Under the pieces are notes generated by a model that was given only the letters and a program-made list of their open reading frames with translations, was not told where the DNA came from and did not search any database. A DNA stretch of 64,000 nt from contig CM041777.1 of NCBI GenBank assembly GCA_023374045.1, positions 462,921,827 through 462,985,826 on the forward strand. The letters run 5' to 3'. Shown piece by piece: positions 35,106-48,060 of the stretch. Made by a program: the position numbers and the translations under genes. This DNA is from Limonium bicolor (taxonomy: Eukaryota; Streptophyta; Magnoliopsida; Caryophyllales; Plumbaginaceae). Numbering within the stretch: the first letter of the stretch is position 1; each line of letters begins with the position of its first letter.

Positions 35106-37283
35106 TAATTTACTCTAAATAGAAACTAAGGGAAGTGATGAAATAATGAATCATAAAAATAAGTGCCTTTCGGCCAATTAAATATAGTTTTTAAAACTAT
35201 ATATTATAATATTAAATGAGATATAAAAATATCATATTATATGGTATAAGATATAAGTGTAACATTGTATAATTTTATGTGGTCAAAACATAGTTTATAA
35301 AACTATATGTTGTTAACGCATGTATAACATTCAAAAAAATGAATTTATAAACTATGGTTTACAATGATATAAATACTATAGATATAATATATTAATGTGA
35401 TGAAATGAAACAATTATCATTAATAAAATTCACATAAAATAATGTGACAATTAATGAAAAAAATTGGAAATTATAAACTAAGGTTAGTAGTAACTAAACC
35501 TTAGGAAATTATAAAGACATGTCATGAAATGTTGCAAATATTAAGATAAAGTTCTTAATATAAATTGCATAATATAATGCAACAAATGAAAATAATCATC
35601 TGACATAAGATGATAAAAATGTGACATATAATATAAGAGTATGATTCATGAAAAATAAATGCATAGGCATATATATAAATGCGCTAGCATATGTGAATAT
35701 ATATAAATAATGAGTATATATTATAGTTGGAAACTATATAATATAAAAGATAAAATGTGATTATATTAATGAGTTATAAAATTACAAGTTATATAAGTGA
35801 AGATAAATCAAGGTTGTTATCAATCTTGTATATTATAATGTATAGTATTACATTAAATGGAAGATAATGAAACTATATAATATAGTGCATATACACATGC
35901 AACTATATATTATATGACTTAAACCAAATAAAAACTACTTATATACATATGTATACAAACCGAGAGTAACATATATATATAACCGAGGGCATATATAAGT
36001 GTATACCATATGGTTTAAATGTCATGTAATAATAAATGACAAGTAATATGACATTAGTATAACTACATACTACAAGTCATAAAATTACAAGTTAAAGCAT
36101 AGCTTGTTAGGTTGAATAATGACATGTATAATATAAGCTACCATAAGGAATGGTGAGATAATAAAGAATATAAATCAATGTTGCAAGCATACATGCAATC
36201 ATAGGTTATAAACATGTGGATATACATGTGACCGATTCGATTTAATTATATATACTAAAGTGTAAGAACATAAGTACAAATGTTATACTTGTAAATAAAA
36301 TACATTGGAATAATAAAAACTCTAACGTTCAAAAACGTTAACTAAAGTGTTTTACAAAAACCGACCCCTTTTGTTAAGGTCGCATAATAACACATACTAC
36401 GAATAACGAGTTTTATATAACAAGACTTTAACAAATAACTGCTGAAATCCGGGGATGTAATGTCGGGATTACTTGTGTCGTTCGGATTTACTGAGCTTAA
36501 GTAAGTCATACGGATTGACTTATAGTATGTTTGGTATTTAGATCGTACGTCAGACGGAGGCCGACAAGCTTAGTGGCCTACTGCGTATCCTTGGTCTGAG
36601 GTGTACGGTATGTAAAGGGGTTTGATCTGAGATGTCTTGAGGACTTCCTCGGGCTCAGATATGTTTGTTGTATAACGTGTGTGATGTATGTATGTATGTG
36701 TGTATGTGTAAAACGGTTATGTGATGTTTAACTGTTTCCTTTTCCGCATTATTTAATTGTGCGCGAACGTCCTTCGGGATTAATACTACGTCGACTATAG
36801 ATCGACTTATATAAATATACATATACGATCAATGTGATGTGACTGGTGTTGTTAAATATAACACAACTAGTATTATAATTATGTATGTAATAACCTAAGT
36901 AAAATACTTAGGTACTGGACACGACATTGTCGGTCTCTAGAGCACGGCTCTCGAACATGAATATGACCTAGATTACTTCTAGGTATGCGTAAGACCCTTA
37001 GGGCAGCTAAATGATGGATGAATTCTCTGTAACCTAAAATTATACCTTAGGTATTCGATTAACTATTTAATCATATATTGGAGGACTGGTGTGTGAAGAA
37101 TAAGACCAGTGTAGTCCCGGACTAACTGGCTGCGCATAGAGATCTCTTGAGTGTTTTCCCGGATCGGGTTTCTACTCTAGTTAAGCCCATATGAGCCTAC
37201 ATAGATCGTTGGCCAGATTTTACCGCTGTTGGTACTCGGCTTAATGCCACAAACTAAATGACGCCTTTTAGGCAAAGAGGAAA
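35106..37283 (+). mobile_element. LTR C, segment 3
   Basis: AT-rich, rich in ataatataa words, no coding. From about 36400 the base composition becomes more balanced, as in the 3' thirds of the other LTRs here. Confidence 0.5.
37279..37283. repeat. Target duplication of solo LTR 2
   Basis: GGAAA here and at 41553-41557. Confidence 0.9.
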
Positions 37284-37648
37284 TGTAACACCCCAACTCT
37301 TAAAACCGGGATCATCACATAAACCTCCAACCAATTATATTAACAACACAGTGGAATTCTTACAATGATTGGTGTTACCGCCTTTAGTCACCCACGTGAC
37401 TAACTAGGCATAACTATAACTCCATGATCTAGCTACGGTCTGATGGACCCGAATATACCGAACATTAGTATACTAAATCTTAACCAATTATGTATTCTCA
37501 ATACAAAGTATTTCATATCCTAATACATCTTACTAACATCTCATACCATTTACTAAACGAGTGTACATGCACAACTCGTGTAACAAAAGGAAAACAATCC
37601 GAAGTACTTCACCGATCCTACCTTAGGACGGTCGTCTTCTGTCATTCA

Positions 37649-37740
37649 CCTGTATAATAAATATGGATGCCCCTAGGGGCTCAGCACCTTTGCTGGTACG
37701 ATTAACTTATAGCCCCCAAGCTAACGGGGCTACGACGACT
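37649..37740 (-). other. Conserved LTR hairpin module (solo LTR 2)
   Basis: Minus strand: TAGCCCC-gttagctt-GGGGGCTA, then TGCTGAGCCCC-TA-GGGGC, a T-rich stretch and ATACAGG. This is the clearest of the six copies. Confidence 0.65.
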
Positions 37741-38780
37741 ACTTGTCGATAGCATGCGGTTGATTATTAATACAACATAAATAAGAAGTACAATAAACAC
37801 CACACCACACACAATGAACGTCTTAAAAGCGTTCCTTAAGTAAGTGAGTTAGTTTTTAACTCCTTAAGTCAAGATTTCTCTTATTCTCATATCCACCCTT
37901 ATCTCAGTGTACCAACCTTTTTTTATTAGAACTGGTTGTTTCTTAACTCAATGTTTATCTTTGTCGGGTTAAAGGTAACCCTAGCCAATGAGCTATCAAC
38001 TCCATTGGGTTAAATAAACATTATTTCTTAAATTTGGGATTTAGGAGATCCCACCGCACCATCTTAATCTTGCCTCCCACCTTGAACCGTAATCCATGGT
38101 GGCCGAGTCTATTTGTCGACTCTAAGCGACAAGTCTCAATGGAGGACACAACTGATAAGGATACCGACCTCCTAACTCAACATGCATGACCGGAGTCAGT
38201 CCCGGATTCCTCACCCCCAAGTTCCAGTTAGCAGAAGTCTCAACGACGGTGTTTGTTAGTTAACCTCCTTCGGTTACTAGCAAACCAATGTTAGGGAGTG
38301 TTCCTTATTCTCATACATTTCTTTACTAAACATTGTTAGTAAGTTCTCAAGGTAAGTTGTGTTAGTGCATTACAATCACACAACAAACACAATATTCCGG
38401 TTGCATGCTTTATCATGTTTAGTCGAAACATTTAAACAAATAGCACACAAGCCGAGGGACACATCGTTAGCAAGCAGGCTACAAGAAAACCATACCGTAC
38501 ACCGTCGGTCGTTTCGGTTGCCTATTCTCCTTCCGAGTCCCAATTCTCAAATCCTAAAACATTCATCCAATTTAGGTTGTTAATTACTTTCAATCAACCT
38601 AACTTACTTAGTCACTAATGTTTACTCACTAACCATTACTAAGTCCTTATAGTTTTAATCTTAATCACTTAAATCATTTTACTTCTCTTAATCTCTTAAG
38701 TCCTTATATGCTTATCCTTCTAATCATCATTACCCTCCTAATGGTGGACTACTAATGCCACTCTTCCTTTTTTTTATAAG

Positions 38781-38960
38781 GGCCGACTGACCTTGCAAGG
38801 TAGGTCCCAAGGTCGGTCGAAGTCAGTGCACTTCCCCGATTGAAAATTTCAACCCGACCGACCTTGCCAAGGTCGGTCCAAGTCAGAAAGCTTCCTGGAT
38901 GGGTAATTCTAGCCCGACCGACCGTGCCAAGGTCGGTCCTAAGGTAGGTCGAAGTCAGAC
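38781..38960. repeat. GC-rich hairpin array in solo LTR 2
   Basis: Three units of 65-70 bp with stems GACCGACCTTG/CCAAGGTCGGTC. The core word is the same as in element A although the surrounding LTRs are hard to align. Confidence 0.85.
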
Positions 38961-41552
38961 CCATGTTTTCAAGTGCCTATTTCACTCCAAACCTTTCACA
39001 AGTGTCCTAGTATGTTCTAACATCATTTTGGCACTTTAATACACCCTTAAACCATCCACCAAACTCCTTAATCTACCCACAATCAAACTCCTTGATCATT
39101 TACTCAATTTCTTACTAAATCCTTAACACTTAGAACTTAATTCCTTACACTTCCAACATGTAAATTTTGCCTAAGACTTTAACTAACCAAAGTGTTTCCT
39201 TTCAACCAATATAACTACTCCTCAAGCATTATTAATCATCCCCCTCTCCTTAACTACATAATCATTTTGCCTTATACACACCTTTACTCCTTCAACTTGA
39301 CCATTGTAACTTCCTCTTAAACATTTCCACCTCCTTTACTCAATTTACTCAACATTAACATGGTTATACGCTCTTATCCATTCCTAGCCATTCCCTTGAC
39401 AAGCTACTACATTCTCTTATAGTTTTCACCTCCATCACCCAAGTCCACTCATTACCATCAAGATTATGCACACTAGTTCATACCTAATCACCACAAGACA
39501 CTACACATCCTTTCCTACAGATTTTTGCTCAAGTCTTAACATTCCTCATACCATGATCTTGGTGTGTTTAATACACCCACCCAACCTCTAATCCATCCTA
39601 GATAACTCTAGGTCATTCTAATCCTCCAAAACACCTTAGCTTAGTCATTTATACCAAAATCTCCTTAAATGATTCCTAGTACTTCCTAGGTCCTAATATC
39701 TCCTTAAAACACTTTTAACACCTAGTTTCTCAACCAAATTTTGACATAGCTTCCCTACTATGTTATTATACCCAAAAGCATAGTTTTTCTCATTCAATCA
39801 TCTCACACTCATCAAACCTTTTTCTCATGATATTTATCACCCAATTCAAACCATTCATAACAAACACAATATGGTGCAATAATCTTAAATTGCATAGCAC
39901 TAAAGCTCCTAAATGACATGGATCTTAGGCCCTTAAATGACATGGCTCTTATGCCCTTAAATGACATGGCTCTTAGGCCCTTAAATGACATAACTAAACA
40001 CTGAATTTCCCACATAAGTAGCTTTCAACCTGCATTTACACAACACTCAATCTCATAGCAATTATAATGCTCTTATAATTCATCTTATGCTTATCTTACT
40101 AACTCATTTTCCATTGGCCTTTTAGTCATAAGTTCACAAGCTTGTTCAAATTCTTTTTCCTAGGTTATATAATGTAAGCTCTAAGCTACATTTGGTATCT
40201 ATCTAAATCCCACCCCTTAAAACATTAAACCACCTTAAGGTAAGTAATTTACCTTGTTTTTCTCAAACTTTTTCTCACTTCCTCCTTTGGTTTTCTTGGT
40301 TGGATTTCGGCCAAGGACCTTAGTTCCTTTGCTAACCTTCTAACCAACATTAAATTAATGTAATGAGTACTAAGGAACATGCCTAGACTCATGGAAATCA
40401 TTCCTAGGTTTACAAGCATTGCTTAATGCACTAAATGGGTGATTACCTTTGTAATTTGGAATGGACTTTGATAATGAAGCAAGGCAAGACTCTTATAGTC
40501 TCTTGGAGGTTGAAACAAGGCTAGTCCAAGGAGTAAAACAAGGCTCCATGAGAAGTCAATTTTCGGACATTAAGAAGAAATGGAGGAAACTTAATTTTTC
40601 TTTCACTTTTCTTACCTTGAATGAGAGGAGATGAAGTGGAGCTCTTAAAACTGAATTTTCCTTCTTCAATGGAGTTTCTCCATGGCATCAAACTTGAGCT
40701 TTTGAAGATTTGAAAAGATAGGATTGAAGGTCTTGCTCCAACTAACAATAATCTAAGCTTAGTTTTTTATTTGGAGCAATATTATGTATTTGGTGAGCAA
40801 GTGAAGATGGAGGAGAATGGAGGCTGCAACTTACGGTTTTGGAGCAGAGGGAAGAAGAAGAAGATGGTGGGAAAGGAAGAAATGAAGAAGAGAGGAGAGA
40901 GAAGAGGTAAAGTAAGATATTTGCTTTAATAAGGTAAATAGTCTTTTTCACTTTACTTCCTTCTCTTTTCTTATTTTGCTGAAGCCCATGGTGACTCATC
41001 ACCTTCAAAACCGGCCCCCTTTTCATTCCCTTAGATATTTAGGTGTTATATGACCATTGACCACTTAAGAAAGTCATTTGACTTATTTTGGGCACTATTT
41101 GGGTACTATTCATAATTAGTGCACAAATTTGTGAAATTTTTGGTTTCTCATTTATTTAGGCTTGCTAATGTGATACTAAGTAGTACACATGTTGATTAAG
41201 GCATAAACTTGGTCATTTAGCCACTCAAAACTCATTTCCAAGACAACTTTTCAAAAACGTGCTTTAAGACTCCTTAAAGCACAATTTGTGCTTAAACTTA
41301 TTTTTGAGCTTGGTTTCCTTTGGTAATTGATTTAACATGTTCATTAGCATGTTAATAAGGTCTAGGAATGACCTTTGGGTCCTAATCAAGGTTACACCAA
41401 GTCTAGATCAAGTTTTTGCTTAAATTGACTTTATGGTGTTTTCTTGTGTTTTCTTTGGTTTAGATTGTCTACCTATGTTTCTAAGGCATGTATTAGCCTT
41501 ATTACATCATAAATTTATGTTTTCTTACCATACTTAGGTTTGGGGTATTTCA

Positions 41553-42367
41553 GGAAATCCTGAGATCTTATATCTCTGGCAGAGTGCACTACTGCTGGTG
41601 CCACCAGGACGACTGTCCATAAATAATTACAAATACGGGTTGTCCTAACTTGACACCCACTTACGATGTTTTGTGATATAAAGAGGACCCGGGGGGTCGT
41701 GTATGATAATTAAATACAAGACCGTTACTTAACGGCTATATGTTAATTGTTGTTATGATTAAATGTTTTGTGTATGTGCTGTTGTGTGTGAACTGTAGTG
41801 CGTGTCTTAACTGTTTCATATTATCGCCACTCATGCGTTTATTGCTTTAATATACTTGTACACCGGTAAAAGCATGTAATGAACCTAATATAATGGTGAC
41901 CATGACTATTAAATGACCAATAGGGTCCAAGCCTGGCATACTCAGCGTTTATCGCTGAGCCTTTACGGCATTTGTGCAGGTGTAGATTACCATCGAAGCT
42001 GAAGTGCGGGACCCGGGTAGTTAGGGTTTCATTTCGAATACCGCACGAGTTTTCATATTGTATTAGGATGGATATTAGTGAATTTGTTAATGGCATTGTA
42101 TACAATCGGGAATGTTTAGACGCTCACTTGTCGTTGAGATTACTTATGGATTTAGAATGATGTATAGGTTAGTATCTCGTTATCACTGCGGTTCTGTATA
42201 TATTGTCAGTGTTGTTCCATTATTATTCATTTATGCTTCTTTACTCGCATGGGCGAGTAATGGCATGTGACACCCGAGTGAGTTTTATTACCGTGTGACT
42301 TCCGCTGTGAGACATCTTTGATTATTGCTACGAGAGTGATTATTACGTGATTACGAGTGGTGTTACA
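41553..42367 (+). mobile_element. LTR C, 3' end
   Basis: After the GGAAA duplication the older LTR resumes and ends GAGTGGTGTTACA at 42367. At 41943-41980 it has ctcagcg-tttat-cgctgag and GCTGAGCC...TTTGTGCAGG, the shared module. No primer binding site follows, so this is a solo or 3' LTR; its start is outside the window. Confidence 0.65.
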
Positions 42368-43320
42368 GGGCATCGTTGGTGATTGTCGTGCTTGAGATAA
42401 ACCTTCAGCATCTCCTCCAGAATCACTAACTAGTTACACTACAATGAACTCAATTTACAAACGCAAGAAATAATACTAGAGTTCTAATTCGAACTGAACG
42501 AATTCTTTTAAAACACTATCGTTTGAAATATACAGCGAAATGAAAGAGTTTAAGAAAAAATGAATTGTTTCTTCTTGAGAATCATGAAATAATAAGGATG
42601 TAGATAAATAAACAAAAAATGTAATAAAGTATTAAACAAATGAAATAAAATGATGATAATTACATGAAATGATGAAATAATACTAATACCATGGAAATAA
42701 AAATACAAGTGACAGCCATAAAATGGAAATTAAATTAGATATGTACAAGCAGCGGTAAATAAGATAGAAAACAACTAACAAAATAAGAGGAAATTAGAGG
42801 AATTAGCCATAAAACGGAATATACCTATATGGATAAAAATAATAGGGGAACACACATAAAATGATAGAAATAACAATGAAAATGAGGATGATGAAATAAA
42901 AAGTAAATGCTAGAAGACAAATAAAAGTAGCAATAAATATGATAAGATAAATAAGTATCAACATGAAAAATAAAAGGATAACTGAATAAAATAAACAAAA
43001 AAGTAATAATAAGATAAGTGAATAAAACAAAAGGGACGGGTTTAAAACCGTATTATCGTTAAAAATTCATTTTCAAAGAATTGTTTTTATGAAATGATTT
43101 GAAAACGATTATAAAACGATGGTTTCGTTTTGGCACGCACGCTAATACGTTTCTGGAAAAGAAAGGCGATAACCTCCCTTATTTTATTTGTTATTTTGGA
43201 ATTTGCTTTATGGGTTGAGAATTTTTGTTGTCTAGAGGCTGCTCCACATTTCTGTCTTTCTTCTTTTTTGTGTACTGTACACGTTCTTGATAGCTTTCTT
43301 AAACTTATCCATCACTGAAC
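42368..43320. other. AT-rich intergenic DNA
   Basis: 42440-43060 is A-rich with aaataa/atgaaat words. I see no gene, RNA or element end here. Confidence 0.5.
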
Positions 43321-43323
43321 AAG

Positions 43324-43655
43324 TTGAACAAATCACAATTAAGATAAGCTACGCAAGTAAAACCAAAAACATAATAATAAATCAACAAAACAATTTTATA
43401 ATAATAAATCAACAGCCGTAAAAATAATTAATATTATTTAATGACTATCAAATAATTATGATTGTGCTAATAAATTTATAAATGAACAAATCACAATTTT
43501 AAGATAAGCTACGCAAGTAAAACCAAAAATGTAATAAATAATAATAAATCAACAAAACAATTTTATAATAATGAATTAAGGGTCGTAAAATTAATTAATA
43601 TTATTTAATGACTATCAAATAATAATGATAGTGCTAATTATAATATTTATAAATT
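43324..43655. repeat. Direct tandem duplication, about 160-170 bp unit
   Basis: 43324-43483 and 43484-43655 share gaacaaatcacaatt..aagataagctacgcaagtaaaacc through ttatttaatgactatcaaataat, with small indels. AT-rich, non-coding. Confidence 0.8.
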
Positions 43656-43676
43656 TTTTTAAAAAAAATGAACCAC

Positions 43677-44115
43677 CAACTCGCCCTGATAGGCGGGGCG
43701 AGACTAAGCAGCTCGTGTCGGTTGCCAGGGCGAGACACACCAAAGTGTGTCTGTTGCCAGGGCGAGCTGGGTTAGCTCGTGTCGAGCTCCAGGGTGAGGC
43801 GGGGTTGAGTCGAATCGCGGGGCGAGGCGACGCGGAGCGTGGCTGCAGGCGGGGTGAACTGGAGCTGCTCGTCTCTTTAATCGACACGAGTTCCGTAGTA
43901 TAGTGTTGAGGCGCGGGGCGAGTCGGACAGGTCATGTCTGGAGCAGGGGCGAACGTTTCCGCGACGTGTCTGGAGCAGGGGCGAACGCTTCTGTGGCGTG
44001 TTGGCGAGCGTGGTGACACACGCCCAGGCGTGTCACTAGGCGGGACGAACTCGCCCACCTCGTGTCGGTAGGCGGGGCGAGTCGACGGTAATAGTATCGA
44101 CGGGAGGGGTGAGGT
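43677..44115. repeat. GC-rich island with gcggggcgag/ctcgccc words
   Basis: 440 bp of high GC between AT-rich flanks, built of degenerate repeats of ggcggggcgag, gctcgtgtcg and caggggcgaacg, with several inverted copies (for example cacacgcccaggcgtgt). Long frames in it are artefacts of the composition. The style matches the hairpin arrays inside the LTRs, so it may mark another decayed LTR. Confidence 0.6.
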
Positions 44116-44690
44116 CCAGAACTCCATTAATGGAGTTTCAAGGTTTTTTCCAGATTTTTAATTTGTAGATCTAGGCTAATTTAATGTGTGTTTCTAAATT
44201 TTAACAACAGATTCGGATTCACCACATCAAGATCTACAACTCGCCAAAAAAATTGAAAAACTCACCGGAAGTTTTTCCGACAGTGGTTTGGTGGCGGCTC
44301 TGGCTGTGGTGCTGGTACAGAGGGGAGAGTGGGAGGGAGAGAGAAGGAATAGAGATAGAGGGAATGTAGGAAATGAAGTAATATAACTTGATTCGACTAT
44401 ATATATCGAGAGCGTATTTTCAGCCGAAACTCACGTTTTCAACTGTGATTTCTGTATGATTTTTTTTGTACTGAATGTGCAACGTTTATAATTTAATGAA
44501 ACGTAACATAAAATGTCATTTACTAATGTGGAATTACAGTTATAACGTATAAACGCAATAAGAACGGGTTTAACGTATTTTATTACCACGAGAACGTTTT
44601 TGACGATTTAGGATAATGAAATTATTTTTTTCAAAAAACAAAAGTTACAACAGTACATCATTACATGTTTACAATGTTAATATGACTTAA
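44116..44690. other. Non-coding intergenic DNA
   Basis: A short ggggagagtgggagggagag purine run at about 44320 and AT-rich sequence after 44390. No gene. Confidence 0.4.
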
Positions 44691-44734
44691 AAAAAATTTG
44701 TACTACGGTGATTAGTAATTTTGTACTATGAATA

Positions 44735-45308
44735 GCAACCAAGTTTTTTAAGCTTACATGTGACCTTTGTGAGCCAACGAAAACACTTAGAGTAAGCTTT
44801 TTTACGGTTTTGGCCCAAGTTGAGTTTCTCTAATTTTCATTTAATTTAGGAGATACTTAAACATTGTCTGTTGTTGACAAAACTTTACATGAACGATGTT
44901 AAAGTGTTATTTCTCGGACCTATCTCAAATCTCAGGTTTTGTAAACTCACATGTAACCAGTGAGACCCAATGAAAACACATTCAAAGTAAGCTCACATGT
45001 GACCAACTTGCGCCAGAAACTGCAAACAAATTTTACTTTGAACCTGTTTTCATTGAATCGCACAGGTCACATCACATGTGAGCTTTGAAATTTTGGAATT
45101 TGACATATGTTCAAAAAATAACACTTTAACATCATTCATGTAAAGTTTTGTCAATTACGGATAGCGTCTAAGCATCTTCTAAATTGAATTAAAATTCGAG
45201 AAAACCTACTTACGTGAAAAACCACACAAAAAAAACTTACTTCGAATGTGTTTTCATTTAGTCTCACTTGTCACATGCGAGCTTAAAAAACTTGGAATTT
45301 GGCAAAAG
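44735..45308. repeat. Palindromic repeat of about 200-bp units
   Basis: 44740-44930 is inverted relative to 45105-45305 (aacaccaagttttttaagct-type start, aaaacacattcraagtaagc, aaactttacatgaaygatgttaaagtgttattt). Between them lies a further partial copy of the agct-cacatgtgacc segment. The unit continues beyond solo LTR 3 at 47826-47920. No coding. Confidence 0.7.
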
Positions 45309-47817
45309 TGAAATATCCCAAATATTAATTATTTTAATTAATAATGAATTAATTAAATAAGAGTAATTAATGAGAGATTAAGGAATTAAATATCCTTAAA
45401 TGAGCAAGGGGAATAACATAATATTTAAATAAACCCTTAGAAGTCGTTAGGAAACATTAACGAAGCCTAAAGCGACATTGAGAAGGTTTACAAAAAGAAA
45501 TATAAATGAAAATATAATTAATCATTTTACATTTACAAACATGTCACAAATATTTTAGAAGTGAAAACGAGATCTTAGACACCTTATAAGGTTATTTAGG
45601 TAATTTTAGAGGCATGAGAAAATTGGTTAAGAAATCGGAATAAAAAACGTAAACCAATTAGAAATTAAATACTAATTAATTAAATTTATAAATAACAATA
45701 ATTATTATTGTTTGAAAGTATAAATTTGGAGTCATAAAAATGTCAGTCTCGTTAAACGAAACATTGTGTCGCAAACGGCATGAAAAATGAGTTAGAAACG
45801 ACACATTAAGTGAAACACTGTAAAAAATATATATATGGGCCGACCAGCCAAAAGACTGGGCCGGCCCAGTCCTCATTCACTCACGGTTAAATCCAGACCC
45901 GCATTCCCTCTCCATTTTCGGTACCAGTTAGCCCAAGTTAATAACCCAACAAAAAAAATAAAAACAAACCTGCCCTTTCTTACAACCCTAACCTGAACAA
46001 GGAACATTACTCTCTGCGCCTCTCTTGCAAGCCGCGCCATCCTTCTCTATTCTCACGGTAAAATTGCAACCCTAACTGGTAGTGAGGAACATACACGCCG
46101 CCTCTTCTCCATCCTTCTCTTTATTATTCTCTTCGTGTATCTGGTGTCTCTCTTCCCTTCTCCGCTCCAAGTATTCTTCAAGCATAACTGGCAAACTAGT
46201 AAACGAACAAGGAACTACACGCTCCACCGCATCTCTCTTCATTCCTCAGAGTCGAAAACAGAGACTAAGAACTCCATTACCTTGGTTGAATCTGGAGAAG
46301 ACCGTAAGGAAAACCGAGAGAAGAAGGTGCCCGAAAAGCTAGAGCCCCGTTTGGAACGTCAGGGAGGATCGGGATAGTCGGGACGTTAGTCGAGACGTCA
46401 GCTGGGGATTATGTGGGCGCCGTGCCAAGCTAGCCACTCTCAAGGTATACGGTATGGTTTTCTTGCAGTTTGCTTGCTACCGAGGTTTACCTCGACTTGT
46501 GTGCTACTTGTGTATATGCAATGACTAAACAAGATAAAAGCATGAAAATGGTGTACTGCATTTTCCTTCGTGCTTCGTATTGTGTTAACCCGACTTTCCT
46601 TTGAGCTTGCGTACTAACTTCGATTAGTAATCAACGCATGTAAGGAACATAAGATAACAGTTAGAGATTCAAAAACGTTACCCATATACTAAAATGTCTA
46701 ACAATGGACAATGGTGTAAGAATAAAGAATAACTCTTTAATATTAGTTAGTTAATACACGACAGAGATTCGGAAGAATAAGAATGTTTCAGTAAAACTTA
46801 TACTAATTGCTTACTGAGGGGTGAGGAATCCAGGACTGACTCCGGTCACGTGTGTTTGAGTTAGGTGGTCCGTATCTGTATCAGATCCAACTTTCATTTG
46901 AGACTTGTCTTCGGACTCGTCGCCTAGAGTCAACGAATCGACTCGACCTCATCAGATTACAGTTCGAGGTGGGAGGCCAGTTATTAAGTATGGTGCGGTG
47001 GGATCACCTAAATCCCAATTAACTTAAGAATTATTGTTTATTTAACCCGTGGAGTTCACACTCACTGGCTAAGGTTACTCACAACCCGACAAGGTAAACA
47101 ATGGAATAAGGTATATATGAATGGTTCTAAATGAAGAACGGTTGACATTATAAGAGTTAAGTTGAATACGAGAACTAAACAATTCTCGGACCTAAGAATG
47201 AAAGGAAACTAACTCACTTGCTCGATGAACCCTCTTTACGACATTCAATCTATATGAGTTATGTTATTGAATGGTTGATGTGTTGTATGATATTGTACTT
47301 CGTATTCTTGCATATATAATAATCAATTGTAAGTATACGATCAATTAGTCGTGTGTAGCCCCGGTAGCTCATGGGCTGCATGTCTACCATACCCGCAAAG
47401 GTGTTGAGCCCTTCGGGCCCTGCCATTTATTTTACAAGTACACTATCAAAGATGTTACCAGCTCGAGAGTAGGACGGGGTAGAAGTCCCTGAATTTATTC
47501 GGACTTACATGGTTTACATGGGTAGTTGTATTACACTCATTTACATATGTAGATAAGAAAGAACGGAACTTGTATTTGGATTTATATTTGGATTGTATTA
47601 AACTTTGTATAGTTTGTGGATTATGGTTTATGTTGTATATTAACTTGGGAAAATATCTAGTCAATTGGACCGTAATAGAGAAGTTGAATAGGCTTGCCAG
47701 TCACGTGGATGACTGACGGCGGTAACACCATAGGAGATTTTATATTCTGTTGTGATTTCAATGGAGACGACCGGGAAGATTAAACGGTAATTATGCGACT
47801 AGTAGTTGGGTGTTACA
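45309..47817 (+). mobile_element. Solo LTR 3 (2.5 kb)
   Basis: TGAAATATCCC...GGGTGTTACA without internal region. AAAG precedes it and AAAGG follows (AAAAG if the terminal A is shared), and the interrupted palindromic repeat resumes on the other side, which confirms the insertion. 46805-46985 shares a block with solo LTR 1 (gtgaggaatcc..., gactcgtcgcctag-gtcaac-aatcgac, gaggtgggagg). 47354-47440 holds the hairpin module. No hairpin array is present. Confidence 0.85.
47354..47440 (+). other. Conserved LTR hairpin module (solo LTR 3)
   Basis: GTAGCCCC-ggtagctc-ATGGGCT, then GTTGAGCCC-TTC-GGGCCC and TTTATTTTACAAG. The terminal CAGG of the other copies is changed. Confidence 0.6.
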
Positions 47818-48060
47818 AAAGGTCTGATAAATAACATTTTAACATCGTCCACATTAAGTTTTATCAACTTCGGATGACATTTAAGTATCTTTTAAGTTGA
47901 ATGAAAATTAGAGAATACAAACTATGGTGGAAGGTGTTGAATGCAAAACGAGGAAAACTACATGGATGAGGAATTTAATTTATTAAACCACATGGGTACG
48001 GGATGATATTTCACCAAATGTTATGGACGAGGATGTAATTATCCCTAAACATATTATATA
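47818..48060. repeat. Palindromic repeat unit, continued
   Basis: 47826-47920 (ataacattttaacatcg... through aagttgaatgaaaattagagaa) aligns with 45115-45215, showing that the repeat was split by solo LTR 3. Confidence 0.65.

Larger units (their letters stand above)
37284..41552 (-). mobile_element. Solo LTR 2 (4.27 kb)
   Basis: TGTAACACCCC...GGGGTATTTCA on the plus strand, flanked by GGAAA: a solo LTR in minus orientation. It shares blocks with solo LTR 1: the terminal 300 bp, the AAAGGGGGCCGGTTT block (about 41010), three donor-like AAGGTAA/AAAGGTAA sites (near 40617, 40448 and 40255), the hairpin array (38781-38960) and the double-hairpin module (37649-37740). 39895-39990 has three to four copies of a 26-27 bp unit (cccttaaatgacatggctcttagg). 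No gene. Confidence 0.9.

Noticed and set aside
30358..41552. A single element with 4.2-kb terminal inverted repeats
   Set aside because: Each 4.2-kb repeat has its own, different 5-bp target duplication, so they are two independent solo LTR insertions.
43615..44127. 170-residue minus frame rich in Arg, Pro and Ser
   Set aside because: It covers the GC-rich repeat island exactly; composition alone produces long frames in several directions, with no domain or conserved start.
46082..46377. Two overlapping 80-residue plus frames
   Set aside because: Inside solo LTR 3, low complexity, no similarity to any family I know, and the LTR position explains the sequence.
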